A stretch of 64,000 nucleotides of DNA from Mytilus californianus (Eukaryota > Mollusca > Bivalvia > Mytilida > Mytilidae): NCBI RefSeq assembly GCF_021869535.1, contig NW_026262593.1, positions 70,644,322 through 70,708,321 on the forward strand. Reading direction: 5' to 3'. Position 1 is the stretch's first letter. Each line of letters opens with the position of its first letter. The notes below the pieces were generated by a model that saw nothing but the letters and a program-made list of their open reading frames with translations, had not been told where the DNA came from and ran no database searches. Positions 1 to 10,825 of the stretch are shown one piece after another. The translations under genes and the position numbers were made by a program.

Positions 1-380
1 CTAACATACTGTAAGTATTCCTTTTCCTGTCATAATGTTATTCTCCCTTGTCCGTGACATATTGTAAGTATCCAACCCCTTTCCAGACACACTGTAAGTA
101 TCTCTCCCCTTTCTTGACATACTGTAAGTATCCCCCTTCCAGTCATACTGTAAGTATGAATCCCATTCCATATGGTACAGTAATTATCCCTCCCATTTCC
201 TGTGATACTGTAAGTATCCCTCCTTTCTCTTTAATACTATAAGAATGCCTCCCCTTTCAAGTCATACTTGAAGTATCACCCCCTTTCACTGTGATACTTA
301 AAGTATCCTTCCCCTTTCCTGACACTCTGTAAGTATCACTCCCCTTTCCTGACATACTGTAGGTATCCCCTTTCCAGTCA
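1..380. repeat. ~30-bp minisatellite (about 12 degenerate copies)
   Basis: Degenerate tandem units of about 29-30 bp share the core 'atactgtaagtatc' followed by 'cccctttcctg'. Copies recur from the window edge to about position 375, with small indels and substitutions, so the array is old. The short open frame through it is an artefact of the repeat. The array may continue to the left of the window. Confidence 0.9.
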
Positions 381-485
381 TCTAAGTCACAATGTATAAA
401 AAGTTAACAATTATAGGTCAAAGTACGGCCTTCAACACGGAGTCTTGGCGCACACCGAACAGCAAGCTATAAAGGGCCCTTAAAT
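368..485 (+). repeat. Dispersed repeat, 'ccttcaacacggag' family, copy 1
   Basis: About 115 bp closely matches 38512-38622, sharing 'aagtcacaatgtataaaaag', 'caaagtac' and 'accgaacagcaagctataaa'. A weaker partial match lies near 29600-29700. I recall this block as abundant in mussel genomes. It is non-coding and its class is not clear from the sequence. Confidence 0.8.
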
Positions 486-715
486 GACAAATACTAGTAT
501 CAAAAACTAATATCACTGTATTCAAAGAAGTTTTAATCTAATTTCTTGTGTTTTTTGTGATATATTATTTCTTTATTTATATGTTTATATATACTATTGC
601 ATTCGATTCAATATTTGTTTTTCAACTTGCAGTATAAACTGTTGCTAACTAACTTTTATATATTATGCTAGGTTTTACATGTGCTAAACAAACGGGTGAA
701 GTTAACTTTACTTTC

Positions 716-815
716 AACCTTTGATATGTATACAAGTTTTTTTCTCTCCTTTGATATGTATACAAGTTTTTTTTTCTCTCCTTTGATATGTATACAAGTT
801 TTTTTTCTCTCAACA
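716..815 (+). repeat. Three-copy ~31-bp tandem repeat
   Basis: Three head-to-tail copies of a unit beginning 'cctttgatatgtatacaagt' and ending in a T-run plus 'ctct'. They differ mainly in T-run length. They account for the repeated peptide of the open frame across this stretch, which is therefore unlikely to be a gene up to this point. Confidence 0.9.
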
Positions 816-1039
816 GACACAACTTTGTTCAACAAGATCATTCAGCAGGCTAAACATGGCAAATGGAAGGAACAATAAAACACTAGCAAAATATCAACAT
901 TTCAACATTTGAGACACATATTTGATACAAGAGGTAATAACTTCACTTCAGGTACATCACGGAGACAACAATATAGCCCTTCAGGAACATCGTTGACACC
1001 AGTCAAACACTCCAGGCACTACATCATACATGAACACCA

Positions 1040-1460
1040 GACGTTAAAAAGGCATTGTTACACATATACAGATTGGTGGAAGCTAAACAGCCAATGGTAT
1101 GGAATAATTTACCACTCAAAATAAAAAATTGTCGTAATGTGGAATTATTTAAGAAACATTGTTATAATCATTTTCTTGAAAATTCTATGCAAATCGAATA
1201 ATTTTTCTTTCTTTTGTTGTAAGAATAAGAAAATTTAATCAAAACTTTACCAATTATTGCCATTTATTGCCATTTGTATGTTTGAATGATTGAATTGTGT
1301 ATATACTAGTAATATATATTGTATTTTAATGTATGAATGTATGAATGTTAACTGTATACATGTATTTTGTTTGAGGGCCTCAATGAAAATTAGGCTACTT
1401 CTAATTGAGTTACCCTCTTTAAATAAAAAATTTATTATTATTATTATTATTATAATGAAA
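1040..1460 (+). mobile_element. 3' end of a LINE (truncated), with (TTA)n tail
   Basis: From 1079 to the TAA at 1199-1201 one frame reads like the extreme C-terminus of a LINE reverse-transcriptase ORF: 'MVWNNLPLKIKN' and then 'VELFKKHCYNHFLEN'. This is the familiar WNxLPxxIK...FKK pattern. It is followed by a short 3' UTR ('gagttaccctctttaaataa') and a (tta)n tail at 1431-1453. The body of the element is absent, as in a typical 5'-truncated insertion. The clade is probably CR1/L2-like, which is inference. Confidence 0.65.
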
Positions 1461-1923
1461 AAATATAAATCCTGAACCATTTTGTCTTGTAATCACCCTA
1501 GGTCTACAATGATGGTATACTTTAATGAGACAGTAACCTACCTACAAAAACAACCAAAAGACATATAGTGGGCAAGTGTTCATTCAATTTGTCAAGTTTA
1601 AATGGTACCCCGGCCACAACAGTTGTTTATCAATTAAACCCGATCATTAAACAAGACATGAGTTAAAAAGTTACAAGAAAGATATAAATACAATTGTTAG
1701 TTGCAACTTGACTAAATAATTTAAAATTTATATACATGACTGGTATACAAGTATGCACATACAAATTTAACATGCAATTGCATTTATACATGGATTTATC
1801 CAATAAGAAATAATTTTATGACTTACTTATTGATTGTAAATTATGGACAAACAGTTAAAATCTGATTTCTGAGCTGTAACGCACAGTGAACTATGAAATT
1901 ATGAATCTCTTTTTAACCGCTAG
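1461..1923. other. No feature seen
   Basis: AT-rich sequence without a supported ORF, repeat or RNA. It would be intron or intergenic sequence if the exon at 1924 is real. Confidence 0.5.
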
Positions 1924-2027
1924 ATCATCCAAGAACGGCAATTAATCTTGATTCAGATGATGCAATACCAAAAAACAAGTGGTCAAAGAAGAATGTAAAT
2001 CAAAATGCAAGAATGCCTGAACAAAAG
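1924..2027 (+). CDS. Candidate internal exon of an unrecognised gene
   Basis: Preceded by 'cgctag' and followed by 'gtacta'. It is 104 nt: two bases completing a split codon, then 34 open codons reading 'HPRTAINLDSDDAIPKNKW' and onward, ending exactly on a codon boundary. The composition (D, K, N, Q, R rich, no low-complexity run) is protein-like and unlike the surrounding AT-rich DNA. The next candidate exon, at 2598, starts in the matching phase. I do not recognise the protein. No upstream exon could be joined with confidence. Confidence 0.4.
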
Positions 2028-2597
2028 GTACTAACTAGCATACATTTAATCGGAAGAGAGGCTTTTTGGACACATTGTTTGAATTTGAATCAATAATACA
2101 CAGGCGGAATTTGGAAAAGGTTGCTAAATGATACAGATGATGGATTTTGTTGATTTTTAGATAAATTTCCTCAGGACACACATACACATGCACACTGTAT
2201 GTTTCGAAAAGTCAAACTAAAAATTGAGAATAGAGGAATGATTTTAAATGTCGTATGGCATTGTTTTTGTCACATGATTGATAATACTAGTTTATTCAAT
2301 GTATTTCCTTTATTATAGCAAATTTGCTCTTGAACGGATTTGTCACAGAAAAATAATTCCAAGGCAACATATCTTTGAATTTTTAACTTTTGACTTTCAA
2401 ATTTATAAAGGCTTGTTTTCATTTCAAGATATCACCCATAGCTGTCATAAAATTTGTATTTACATTGTTCAGTTAATTTTGAAAATATATACAGCTGGTA
2501 AAAATTCTATACATATTGTTCTGAAAAGACATGAAATATTTGCCACTGTGTTAAGCAATTAACAATCAATGAGTGTATACAATGCAATGTCATCCAG
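2028..2597. other. Putative intron; no other feature seen
   Basis: This lies between the two candidate exons, with GT at 2028 and AG at 2596-2597. The 94-codon open frame inside it is rich in I, F, Y and L, typical of chance reading through AT-rich DNA. Confidence 0.35.
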
Positions 2598-2654
2598 GTG
2601 TCAGTGAAACCTGTCAAACATGAACCTGTACTGTATGGTCTGAACAGTAGTCTT
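2598..2654 (+). CDS. Candidate internal exon of the same unrecognised gene
   Basis: Preceded by 'catccag' and followed by a strong donor 'gtaagt'. The 57 nt are 19 open codons (VSVKPVKHEPVLYGLNSSL), in phase with the exon ending at 2027. A possible last exon is 'FDLQH-stop' after the acceptor at 3292-3294, but it is too short to trust. Confidence 0.4.
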
Positions 2655-2788
2655 GTAAGTCATTTTTTTTACAAAATTGTATCTAATACATGTAATATGT
2701 TTGAATGTACATGAATATTAAGTGACATTATTATACTTCACGTAAAAATGCAATATTTTGATTGGCTTATACGAGGGTGTCGATTTAC

Positions 2789-2934
2789 TCTATTCTATGG
2801 TAAATACTCTATTACCCTTCACGGAGACGCTAGATCAAGTGTGCGCTTTATTAAATACGACTCTATCCTATGGAAAATACTCTATTACCCTTCACGGAGA
2901 CGCTTGATCAAGTGTGCGCTTTATTTAATACGGA
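2789..2934 (+). repeat. 73-bp tandem duplication
   Basis: Two adjacent copies, starting at 2789 and 2862, share 'atactctattacccttcacg' and 'gatcaagtgtgcgcttta' with few differences. Non-coding. Confidence 0.85.
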
Positions 2935-3021
2935 TGGTTGTTATGTACAAGACGTCATAGTTTATTACTTTGAATTTGAAATTTAATCGACAGTAATAAC
3001 AGAACATTCAGTATAATAAAC

Positions 3022-3162
3022 TAAATAACACATATCTGAGAGGGTGATAGAGCAGATTGTTACCCCTCGAAAAGACATTGTCAACCTTGGCTTCGCCTCA
3101 GTTGACAATGTTTTCTCGGGGTAACAATCTGCTCTATCATCCTCTCAGCTATGTGTTATTTA
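3022..3162. mobile_element. Foldback/MITE: ~64-bp near-perfect hairpin arms
   Basis: The left arm (3022-3085, beginning 'taaataacacatatctgaga') is the near-perfect reverse complement of the right arm (3101-3162, ending 'tatgtgttattta'). Only about 15 bp ('cttggcttcgcctca') separates the arms. The outermost bases are TAAATAACAC...GTGTTATTTA, so insertion at a TA or TAA is possible. No coding capacity. It is either a foldback transposon or a MITE reduced to its inverted repeats. Confidence 0.85.
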
Positions 3163-4744
3163 TATAATGTAAGCTTTGAACATAAACATCATTCTATGGG
3201 GAAAACAGTGTTATTGCAGGCAGCTATATAAAAGCAGGTGACTTTTATGTGCATGGTAATACCCATTTCATTCTTCTTTTTCTATTACTTTCAGTTTGAT
3301 CTTCAACATTAGATATTACAAAGCTAATAACCGAAGAAAGGATGGAACTCCAAGAAGAACTGATCAATGCCTTTAACGGCTCTTGAACTAAAATCTTAAA
3401 TTGGAACTTAAAATAAAAAAACTCTTTCAATGACCACAAAGCACAGGGTAAAGTTATTTTTGTATTGATTAGTTTGTGATTTACAAGTAATAGCTTTTCT
3501 AAAAAGCTAGCCGTCTCATAGCTGATGAAAGTGGAAAGTGTTTTCTCTTTGTAGTTTAATTCGTTCAGAATTGTATGTAAACTGTATTGGATTACACAAA
3601 TTATAAAAGGCTTGTACATTTTTTTTGATTTACCAATTTCTTTTGGGGGAAAGTATTAACACTGGAAATGGAGGGGTAATGTCTTTTTATCGATTTTTTT
3701 TTTTTACAGATATCGGAGTTGTTCGTTGACTTTTTCTTTGGTGGTTTGCTTATTTATTTGTGTTAGAAAAGTATGGCCGCTTCCACCTGAAAGTTTTTCG
3801 TTCATAATAGGCATCGAAAAGTGTAGAGAGTGAAACGTAGTAAAATTTAAACATATAAGAACACAATTAATATATTTCCAACGGTATCTCACATCTTTTC
3901 AAAAATGATCCTTAAAATGTAAAGCTTCACATATATGTATGGTTTTTGTTGTCGATGAAGATTTTGTCTATTCATTGTAGTTTGACTGCAATGTGGAATG
4001 CCCCACGCCTCTTTTTCTATATTTGAATAATGAGTATCCTTAACAATTGAATGTTTCTTTTTTCAGATTATTTGGTTTTGTTGGACTTCTTGATCATATT
4101 TTTTTATGAAAAATACTCGAGTCGTAAGACGGGTAATTTGTTATATAAGACCTATTGTAAGCGCCTGAAATTCAAAACATAGTAGTTTCGCCGCCATTCT
4201 TTTTCAAATTATAATGGACGTCGTTGGTTATACAGAAGGTGATAAGTTCTGCAAAGCTATTTTAAGTTCACTATGAGGCCATCAACATAAGAGAATCAAC
4301 AAATTTGACCAAAACTTTATTAAGAATACAGCTTGATACGGTATCTTTTGTTATTGTTTTACTTGTACATATCTTCATATTTATTTACTATGTTGGATGA
4401 CGAATAAGGCCCTTATCATACTTACCCTTAAAAGCTTGACATACTGGATTGACATAATCTTTTGTGGGAGACCGTTCGTATGTTGACATATACATGTCTT
4501 TTTGTTTTATGATCATAGTATATGTATGTTTATACTTGTTTTACAATTCTTGTAGAAAACATACAATTTAGAATAATCTTTTAAAATGCCAACATTATTT
4601 TCGTCTTTTAAATTTATAATTATTTTTATTTCTCTTTCTCTCATATAGCATGTCTAGTATAAATAGTCAATAAACCTCAAAACAAACATTAGAAGTCTGT
4701 TCCTGACCTTGCTCATAGTTTCAAGTAATATCTGAATTATTTTT
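3163..4744. other. No feature seen
   Basis: AT-rich sequence with T-runs. The minus-strand frame of 124 codons at 3245-3619 has no recognisable domain and I regard it as chance. An AATAAA-like stretch near 3410 could be a poly(A) signal only if a gene truly ends at about 3312. Confidence 0.45.
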
Positions 4745-4774
4745 TGCTATCAAGATTTTTTTTTTGTAACAAAA

Positions 4775-4990
4775 AAATTGTTCCGGCGTGACATTTTTTT
4801 CCGCCGGACTTATTTCATAGGAAATATGTTCCACCGGAATTTATATCACAGAAAATTTATACCTGGAATATATATTATAAGGAAATATGTTCAAGCACTG
4901 TAAAATTTGTTCCGGAACTAATTCTTTTACTAAATGTTAAATAAGTTCCGGGTGTTATAGATTAACATGATGCATTAACTTTATATCAAG
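4775..4990. repeat. 'ttccgg...' repeat block, left copy
   Basis: Short dispersed motifs (ttgttccgg, ccggaactta, atttcatagg, tatatcacag) recur here and at 6490-6735, on either side of the pearl-like element. The two blocks partly match in inverted orientation. They may be flanks of one larger element or an older repeat that was later split. Confidence 0.5.
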
Positions 4991-5198
4991 CAAAACATTC
5001 TATAGTTGTACCTGACAAATTTAATACTCAAAATTGAAGTCTTTAAACAAACACGAAAACATTCAAAATAAGGTAAAATCTTTTAGAAATTCAAGTTAAG
5101 TCAGCATATATATTGTACGTAGATAATATGATTAAAAAACAAATGCACAACTATAATTTACAACTGTAATATACATTTAAAACACACTATTTCATTTT

Positions 5199-6165
5199 TT
5201 GTCTCGCCTTGACGGAGTCAAAAAGCGAGACATAGGTATGCTGTTTCCGGCGTCGGCGGTATAAGTTTGTGATTAGGTCTAGTTTATGGTGAACCACAAG
5301 TGGTAGGTCAATCATATTTGGTATGCAGTTGTATTAGCATTGGCACATCTCATTTCCATGGAGATTATTTGGCCCTGCCCCTTCAGTCATAGTCTATTGA
5401 CTTTGAAACGTTTACTTATTTTACATGTATTAGTTTGTGATTAGGTCAGTTTATGGGGAACCACTAGTGGTAGGTCAATGATATTTAGTATGCAGTTGTA
5501 TAAGCATTGGCATATCTCATTTCCATGGAGATTATTTGGTACCGTCCCCTTAGTCATGGTCTATTGACTTTGAGAATTTTGCTATGTTAACATGTATTAG
5601 TTTGTGATTAGGTCAGTTCAAGGGGAACCATTTAGGGTAAGCAAATGTTAATTGGTATTCAGTTGTATAAGCATTAGCACATCTCATTACCATGGAGAAT
5701 ATTTGGCCCCGCCCCTCAATCATGGTCTATCGACTTAGAAACTTTTGCTTAGTTTACATGTATTAGTTTGTGATTAGATCAGTTTAAGATGAACTGCTAA
5801 TGTTAAGTCAACGATATTTGGTATTCAAATTTATTAGCATTTGCAAGTATCGTTTCCATGGAGGTTATATAGCCCACCCCCTCTTCATGGTTCATTGACT
5901 TTGAAACTTTTACATAGTTTACAAGTTAATGTTTGAGTTTAGGTTTGTTTAAAGGGAACGACTTATAATAAGTCAATGGTAGTTGGTATGCAGTTGTATT
6001 CGCTTTGGCACATATAATTAACATGGAGATTGTTTATCCATGTACCTCAGTCATGGTTCGTTGACTTTGAATATTTGCATAACTTATGAAACATGTTAAA
6101 GTATTGTTATTTTAATTTCAACATTTGCATAATCAAAATTACAAAATGGCGAGACATATCTCTGT
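5199..6165 (+). mobile_element. Pearl/Helentron-like element with ~167-bp tandem core
   Basis: The block begins with a small palindrome (gtctcgc...gcgagac, 5201-5231). It continues with about five tandem copies of a ~167-bp unit containing 'gtttgtgattaggtc', 'gcagttgtattagc', 'tttccatggagattattt' and 'tctattgactttgaaa', and ends at 'ggcgagacatatctctgtg'. The first and last bases form a short inverted repeat (tgtctcgcc). A short unique head, a ~160-bp tandem core and a tail is the layout described for bivalve pearl/BIV160 elements, which have been linked to Helentrons. No protein is encoded. Later units are more diverged than the first two. A related diverged array is at 62985-63430. Confidence 0.7.
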
Positions 6166-6489
6166 GATAACAGTTTATCTACAAATTCTGATATGAAGTA
6201 ACATATGTTGAATTGCAATATTCATAATTTAATGATTGATCTATAAAAAATTTCTGACGGATTTTTCTTATTCTTCGCTTATCTGCCTCATTAAATTATT
6301 GTCATTTGGGTATTTTTTTTATGGATAATGTAATTAAACATTTTGCTATTCTCCACAGAATCCATATTGGATGTTTACACCTTTAATTTGTTACATTATC
6401 AATAGAATACATGTTTTTATAATGTACTTGAATGATAACTTTAAACTCACTGATAACAATGATCAGTATAAAAGATAACTTGTATAACC

Positions 6490-6735
6490 AGTGGAACATA
6501 TTTCACAGACAAGAAACTTATTTCACCAGGTAAGGAACAAATCTCACAAACCCGGAACTTATTTCACTATGTAAGGAAAAAATTTCACAAACCCAGAACT
6601 TATTTCACCAGGTAAATTGTGGAACTTATTTTATAGAGATGGAACAAATCCTATAGAAATTATCTGTGAAAAAAGTTCTCCCTTATATTTCCTGTGATAT
6701 TTGTTCCACTGGAACTTTTTCACAGGAATAAATTT
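6490..6735. repeat. 'ggaacttatttcac' repeat block, right copy
   Basis: Several near-copies of a ~50-bp unit ('cggaacttatttcacca', 'ggaacaaatctcacaaaccc') are followed by reverse-oriented motifs ('ttgttccactggaac'). It pairs with the block at 4775-4990 across the pearl-like element. Confidence 0.6.
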
Positions 6736-6739
6736 TGGC

Positions 6740-7795
6740 TCACATATTCACAACTATTCTATATATTATAGTTAGACTTTGGGAGGATAAAAAACTTTAA
6801 AATGTTGTAATGACATGTCCATTGAAGGAGACCGTAGATTGAACTTTAGAAGTAAATTGTCACGTTTTGTTTGTTGCTTAACTGGGTTGCTGTCTAAATT
6901 AATTATGTATACTTCACGTCTCCTTTAAAATCATTCATAGAAATCAAACATTGCTTAAAATATGTTAGCATACATGTGTAATTGCTTTTATCGTGAGAGT
7001 AGTTTTTTTGTTCTTCTTATATTCCCTTTTAGATATATATTTAGTCTTCTGTTCTTCAACGTCTGCTATCTTGCTAGGAAGAGCTAGCTAGGTAGATCTA
7101 GACAACATCCAACTCAGCCCAACGATCTTGGGTTGTGTGTGGGAGCACTTATTATGTAATGAGTGGAAGGGATGAGTTGCTGGGATAGGTCACTATTTGA
7201 AGCTTCATGATATTGCATGAGGTCGAGAAATTTAGGTGAAATATAAGACAATGTTGATGATTGAATCTGAAACTAATCAGATGTCGATATTTTTTTATAG
7301 ATGCAATTAAAATCACCAGAGAGAGTGTATATATGTCTCTAAAATCACTTTCGTAAATGAATAAGATATTTGTCAAATCTATTTACTAGTATCTCCCCAT
7401 GAAATAGCGGAACAATGATAGCTATGTGCAGGTATATATACTTATTGTAAAAATATATATGATAGCTAAGGTAACTACATGTATATTCTTTTATCATTCA
7501 ATATATATATATGTCATGTTAAGCTGTAACAGTTACTTGAGGAAAAGAGGTCTACCACCAAACCCTTGAGGAAAATACTGTAAGACAGGTCAACAAATAA
7601 TTTGTAAAAGTTCAATCCATGTAACTTGCATGAATTTTTATGACAAGGAAATATGTAATTCATATATTGATTCAGTAACTGATCTGTTCTTCATAACTTA
7701 AGGATGTACTTAGGTGAAATTCAAAAAATCAAGAATTTAAAATTGATACTTTTAGTCGATAGATCATTAGTTAAGGAAAAAAATAAACTTAAAAT
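6740..7795. other. No feature seen
   Basis: AT-rich non-coding sequence with a short (at)n stretch near 7502-7512. Open frames here are short and lack recognisable domains. Confidence 0.5.
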
Positions 7796-7799
7796 ATTG

Positions 7800-7905
7800 A
7801 TAGAAGAGGGACGAAAGATACCAGAGGGACAGTCAAACTCATAGATCGAAAACAAACTGACAACGCCATGGCCAAAAATAAAAAGACAAACAGACAAATA
7901 GGTTA
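7800..7905 (+). repeat. Dispersed repeat 'agataccagagggacagtca' family, partial
   Basis: Shares 'gataccagagggacagtcaa', 'aaactgacaacgccatgg' and 'aagacaaacagacaaata' with the copy at 31105-31330. Related copies in one orientation or the other are at 24530, 45838, 51225, 56985 and 57760. Truncated here. Confidence 0.8.
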
Positions 7906-8267
7906 TGGAGCTCCTTTTCGAGATATTTGAGTTTTAAAAAATGGCGGGAAAAGTCTGACTCGGACTTTTACCTTACATTTGCATTGGTATTATGTCGGTC
8001 TCAAATTGAAAGAAAAGAAATTAAGAATCTGGTTACATTTTGGTAAATGACCTTTTATGAGCTATTGAAGTCTTATATGAAAAGAAAAATGGGTGTTATG
8101 AGGCAAAATATTTTACCCTGTATCATAGGCAAAAACTAAGGAGTCCGAACATCTGAAACAAATTCCAAAACCTCACCTAAGTATATCCTTAACATGTGTT
8201 TTGTATGAATATATGACATGTACATGTATTTCGTCTATATATAACAGCCCAACAATGTTAGATCGCA

Positions 8268-8386
8268 ATTTTTTTGTTCTTCCCTGGCCGGGATTCGAAC
8301 TCCTGCTACTGAGATATCGTGGCACCAAATCGACTTGCACTATGCCCGACGCACTAGACCACTCGACCACCTAGGCTCGACAAAAA
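8268..8386 (-). mobile_element. tRNA-derived SINE head, type B
   Basis: On the minus strand the sequence starts 'tgtcgagcctaggtggtcga' and has an A-box-like 'tggtcgagtggtcta'. About 70 bp later comes a B-box-like 'gagttcgaatcccgg'. This is the spacing of a Ser/Leu-type tRNA head with an internal pol III promoter. The stretch lacks a clean acceptor stem, so I call a SINE, not a functional tRNA. A second partial copy of the B-box end is at 8692-8742. Confidence 0.6.
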
Positions 8387-8691
8387 TCAAGCTTTTGGTG
8401 GTCGGTTGTTACCTTTCCTCGTCAGTTTTTATCTAGCGTCGTAGTCACAGTACATGATATATAAGGCATGAAGATGGAATATTACAGATCAGCTGAATTA
8501 TCTATCGTAGAGGATCTTACAAATTAATGTAGGATGCAGTCACAGAAACAATTATATTATAAGTACGTCTGAACCAGTGACAACTCTACGACAGATTTTA
8601 CCCATCGGATCACCAGTGATGGTGATACAAGGCTGAAAACACATTCTGTATACATAATTCGTCTAAATAACAGCTGAACAATGTTTAGGTA

Positions 8692-8742
8692 GCAATTGTT
8701 TTGTTCTTCCCTGGCCGGGATTCGAACTCATGCGTGACATGT
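8692..8742 (-). repeat. Partial second copy of the type B SINE
   Basis: 'ttgttcttccctggccggga' followed by 'ttcgaactcatgc' repeats the end of the SINE at 8268-8386. It is truncated after the B box. Confidence 0.7.
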
Positions 8743-8962
8743 ACATGTATACACATTATTAATCTATGTTATCTTATGGACATTCTTAAAAAATTCCTTT
8801 CCAAGTCTTTAAAAAAACCTGGTACTGATCTCATTCATATGATTAAGAATATATAAAAATAAATGATATGGTTCAATCAAACAATGTATAATACCAACAG
8901 TATACAATGTACATGTATTGTGATTTACTTCAACTGAAATGTAACTTATAACTTGTTAAGTT

Positions 8963-9217
8963 TTATGATATCATATGGCTTTTAAATAAACTGATAGATG
9001 TTAAACCCTCTTTTTTTGGTAATAGTTGACAAGCTGCTTGCATAAAATCTCTGTTCAGATTTCTCTTGGTATTCCCTCTAACTGGAGCTAAAGCTTGAGA
9101 TGCAGCAACTCGAACTTTACCAATTGCACTATTAAACTGTTGCAATGTTGGATTATTGTTGCATTCACCACCTTTTCGTACAGTACTAAAATGTTGCTTA
9201 ATTGGATATTGGTTCAT
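8963..9217 (-). pseudogene. Fragment resembling the C-terminus of P-element/THAP9-like transposase
   Basis: An 84-codon minus-strand frame contains 'FSTVRKGGECNNNPTLQQF'. It resembles the (F)F..IR..GG..NNPT..QF signature near the end of P-element/THAP9-type transposases. The rest of the frame ('APVRGNTKRNLNRDF...') is not diagnostic. Nothing upstream on the minus strand (9218-9600) continues the protein, so if the match is real this is a small relic. The recognition rests on one motif. Confidence 0.35.
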
Positions 9218-9607
9218 TTGTCCATATTTCTACAAAAGTCTGAGAAAACTTTTAAAAATAGAATATTAAGATTACAAAATGTATTAAGTTTCATACAAAT
9301 CTTCCTTCATTAAGCTAGGACATATAGTTTTAAAGAACACTTCGTGAAAATGGGGGTACCTACTTAACTATATTGAACTGATCGACAAAAGTGTTAATAT
9401 CTCTTTTGTTTTACAATATTTTTTCATGAAACTAAGAAATCTTTATAACAAAATTTGGTAGTGTTAGAAGGAGGTGAAGTGAGTAGTTGGTCATTAATCG
9501 CTCCGACCAAAACCGACCTTTTGATGACTTATGAGAACACTTAGAACTTGATTTTTGTGAGTTAAAACTGCTTATTATGTCTGGATTTATTCTGTGCCAC
9601 GATAATT
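9218..9607. other. Probable LINE 5' UTR plus unassigned sequence
   Basis: The 5' end of the LINE cannot be fixed by eye. The 100-200 bp before 9608 are probably its 5' UTR. The minus-strand frame at 9432-9659 overlaps the ORF1 start and has no recognisable domain. Confidence 0.35.
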
Positions 9608-10825
9608 TTGAAAAATCTAAAAAATGAACTTTACATGGGCAAAAGAAAAAGAAAGGCAAAGTCTACCCAAACACCACCCAACATGGCGGCGCCCATGTCT
9701 ATACCAAATCATGTAAATATGAATGGATCACCAAATCTTTCCCAGGTATTAGCTAGTGCAAATGACTCTATTTATGGTAACCGGAATCAATTACAAACTG
9801 TTAGCAACCAACAATTCCATCATAGTACACCAATGAATATACAACAAGGTCCACCCATGTTTAACATGACCCATGTTCTACCAGGCCCAAGTGTTAGTGA
9901 AGCTCTACCTATAAATACTCAGCAACTCCCAACCTTACCTACGCAACAGAGACCCCAGCCTTTTTGTGACAATAACACACTCCAAATGATATTAGAAAAT
10001 ATTAATCACATGAACAGCAGATTAGCAAAACTCGACATGCTGGATGACTTGTGCTCTAGAATGGCATCCATTGAATCTCATTTTAATATTGTTAAAACTG
10101 AAATCAAAGACATCAGATATGATATGAAACAACAATCAGAAAGAATAACTAATGAAGAGTTCCATTACAATATCGTTGAAACTAGGGTATCTGGTCTTGA
10201 AGCTGAGAATGACAAACTTCAATATGAAAATATTGAACTGAAAGAAAAGTTACTGGAGATGCAGGCACACTCAATGAAATATAACCTTATATTTAGTGGT
10301 ATTAAAGAAAGCAGTGAGAGACAGAATGAAAAAGTAGAAGATACTATCAAAGAATTTATTGCGAATGAACTTAACATTAATAGTGAGACAATTCAGTTTC
10401 AGAATGTGCACAGGCTCAAACAAAGGGGTGATGGCAAACCTAGAAATATTATTGCAAAATTCGTAAAATATTCTGAACACGAGATGATCAGATCTGCTGC
10501 CTATGAACACCTGAAAGGTAAAAAAGATGTGGCTGTTTTTCAACAATACCCAGCTGAAATCAGCAACCGCAGGAAAGAGCTGATCCCCAGAATGATAGCA
10601 CTGAAGAGAGAAGGTCGCCAAAATGTGCGTTTGGTGTTAGATAAACTCTATGTTGGAAATCAACTGTATAATGATCATGAAGCTCCGTATCCTCCAAGGA
10701 GTCGACAGGATACATATACACATGGACCTCAACCTGGATTTGTTCCCAGTCGAGAGAGATTTCTTCCGAGGGGTCCACCTCCAGGACATCATGCCGGTCC
10801 AGGATTTCAGTCAGGATCTACATAG
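9608..10825 (+). CDS. LINE ORF1 protein (coiled coil, RNA-binding)
   Basis: A 405-residue frame from the ATG at 9608; a second candidate start, giving 'MGKRKRKAKS', is at 9635. The N-terminal ~120 residues are rich in P, N, Q and M and look disordered. Residues ~125-220 are heptad-like ('LAKLDMLDDLCSRMASIE', 'LEAENDKLQYENIELKEKLL') and should form a coiled coil. Residues ~225-345 ('YNLIFSGIKES', 'IQFQNVHRLKQRG', 'RKELIPRMIALKREGR') match the pattern of LINE ORF1 RRM-plus-CTD modules that bind element RNA. The tail is rich in P, G and R. It ends at TAG 10823-10825 and the same frame continues open into the endonuclease. Confidence 0.8.
   Translation: MKNLKNELYMGKRKRKAKSTQTPPNMAAPMSIPNHVNMNGSPNLSQVLASANDSIYGNRNQLQTVSNQQFHHSTPMNIQQGPPMFNMTHVLPGPSVSEALPINTQQLPTLPTQQRPQPFCDNNTLQMILENINHMNSRLAKLDMLDDLCSRMASIESHFNIVKTEIKDIRYDMKQQSERITNEEFHYNIVETRVSGLEAENDKLQYENIELKEKLLEMQAHSMKYNLIFSGIKESSERQNEKVEDTIKEFIANELNINSETIQFQNVHRLKQRGDGKPRNIIAKFVKYSEHEMIRSAAYEHLKGKKDVAVFQQYPAEISNRRKELIPRMIALKREGRQNVRLVLDKLYVGNQLYNDHEAPYPPRSRQDTYTHGPQPGFVPSRERFLPRGPPPGHHAGPGFQSGST

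Noticed and set aside
48..242. 64-codon open frame
   Set aside because: It is a translation of the 30-bp minisatellite; the peptide repeats with the DNA unit.
811..933. Possible exon after 'caacag' ('LFNKIIQQAKHGKWKEQ', then 909-1124)
   Set aside because: The first frame stops at 876-878 with no donor before it, and the second frame runs into LINE-derived sequence. No consistent phase with the exon at 1924.
3245..3619. 124-codon minus-strand ORF
   Set aside because: No recognisable domain, AT-driven composition, no splice or promoter context.
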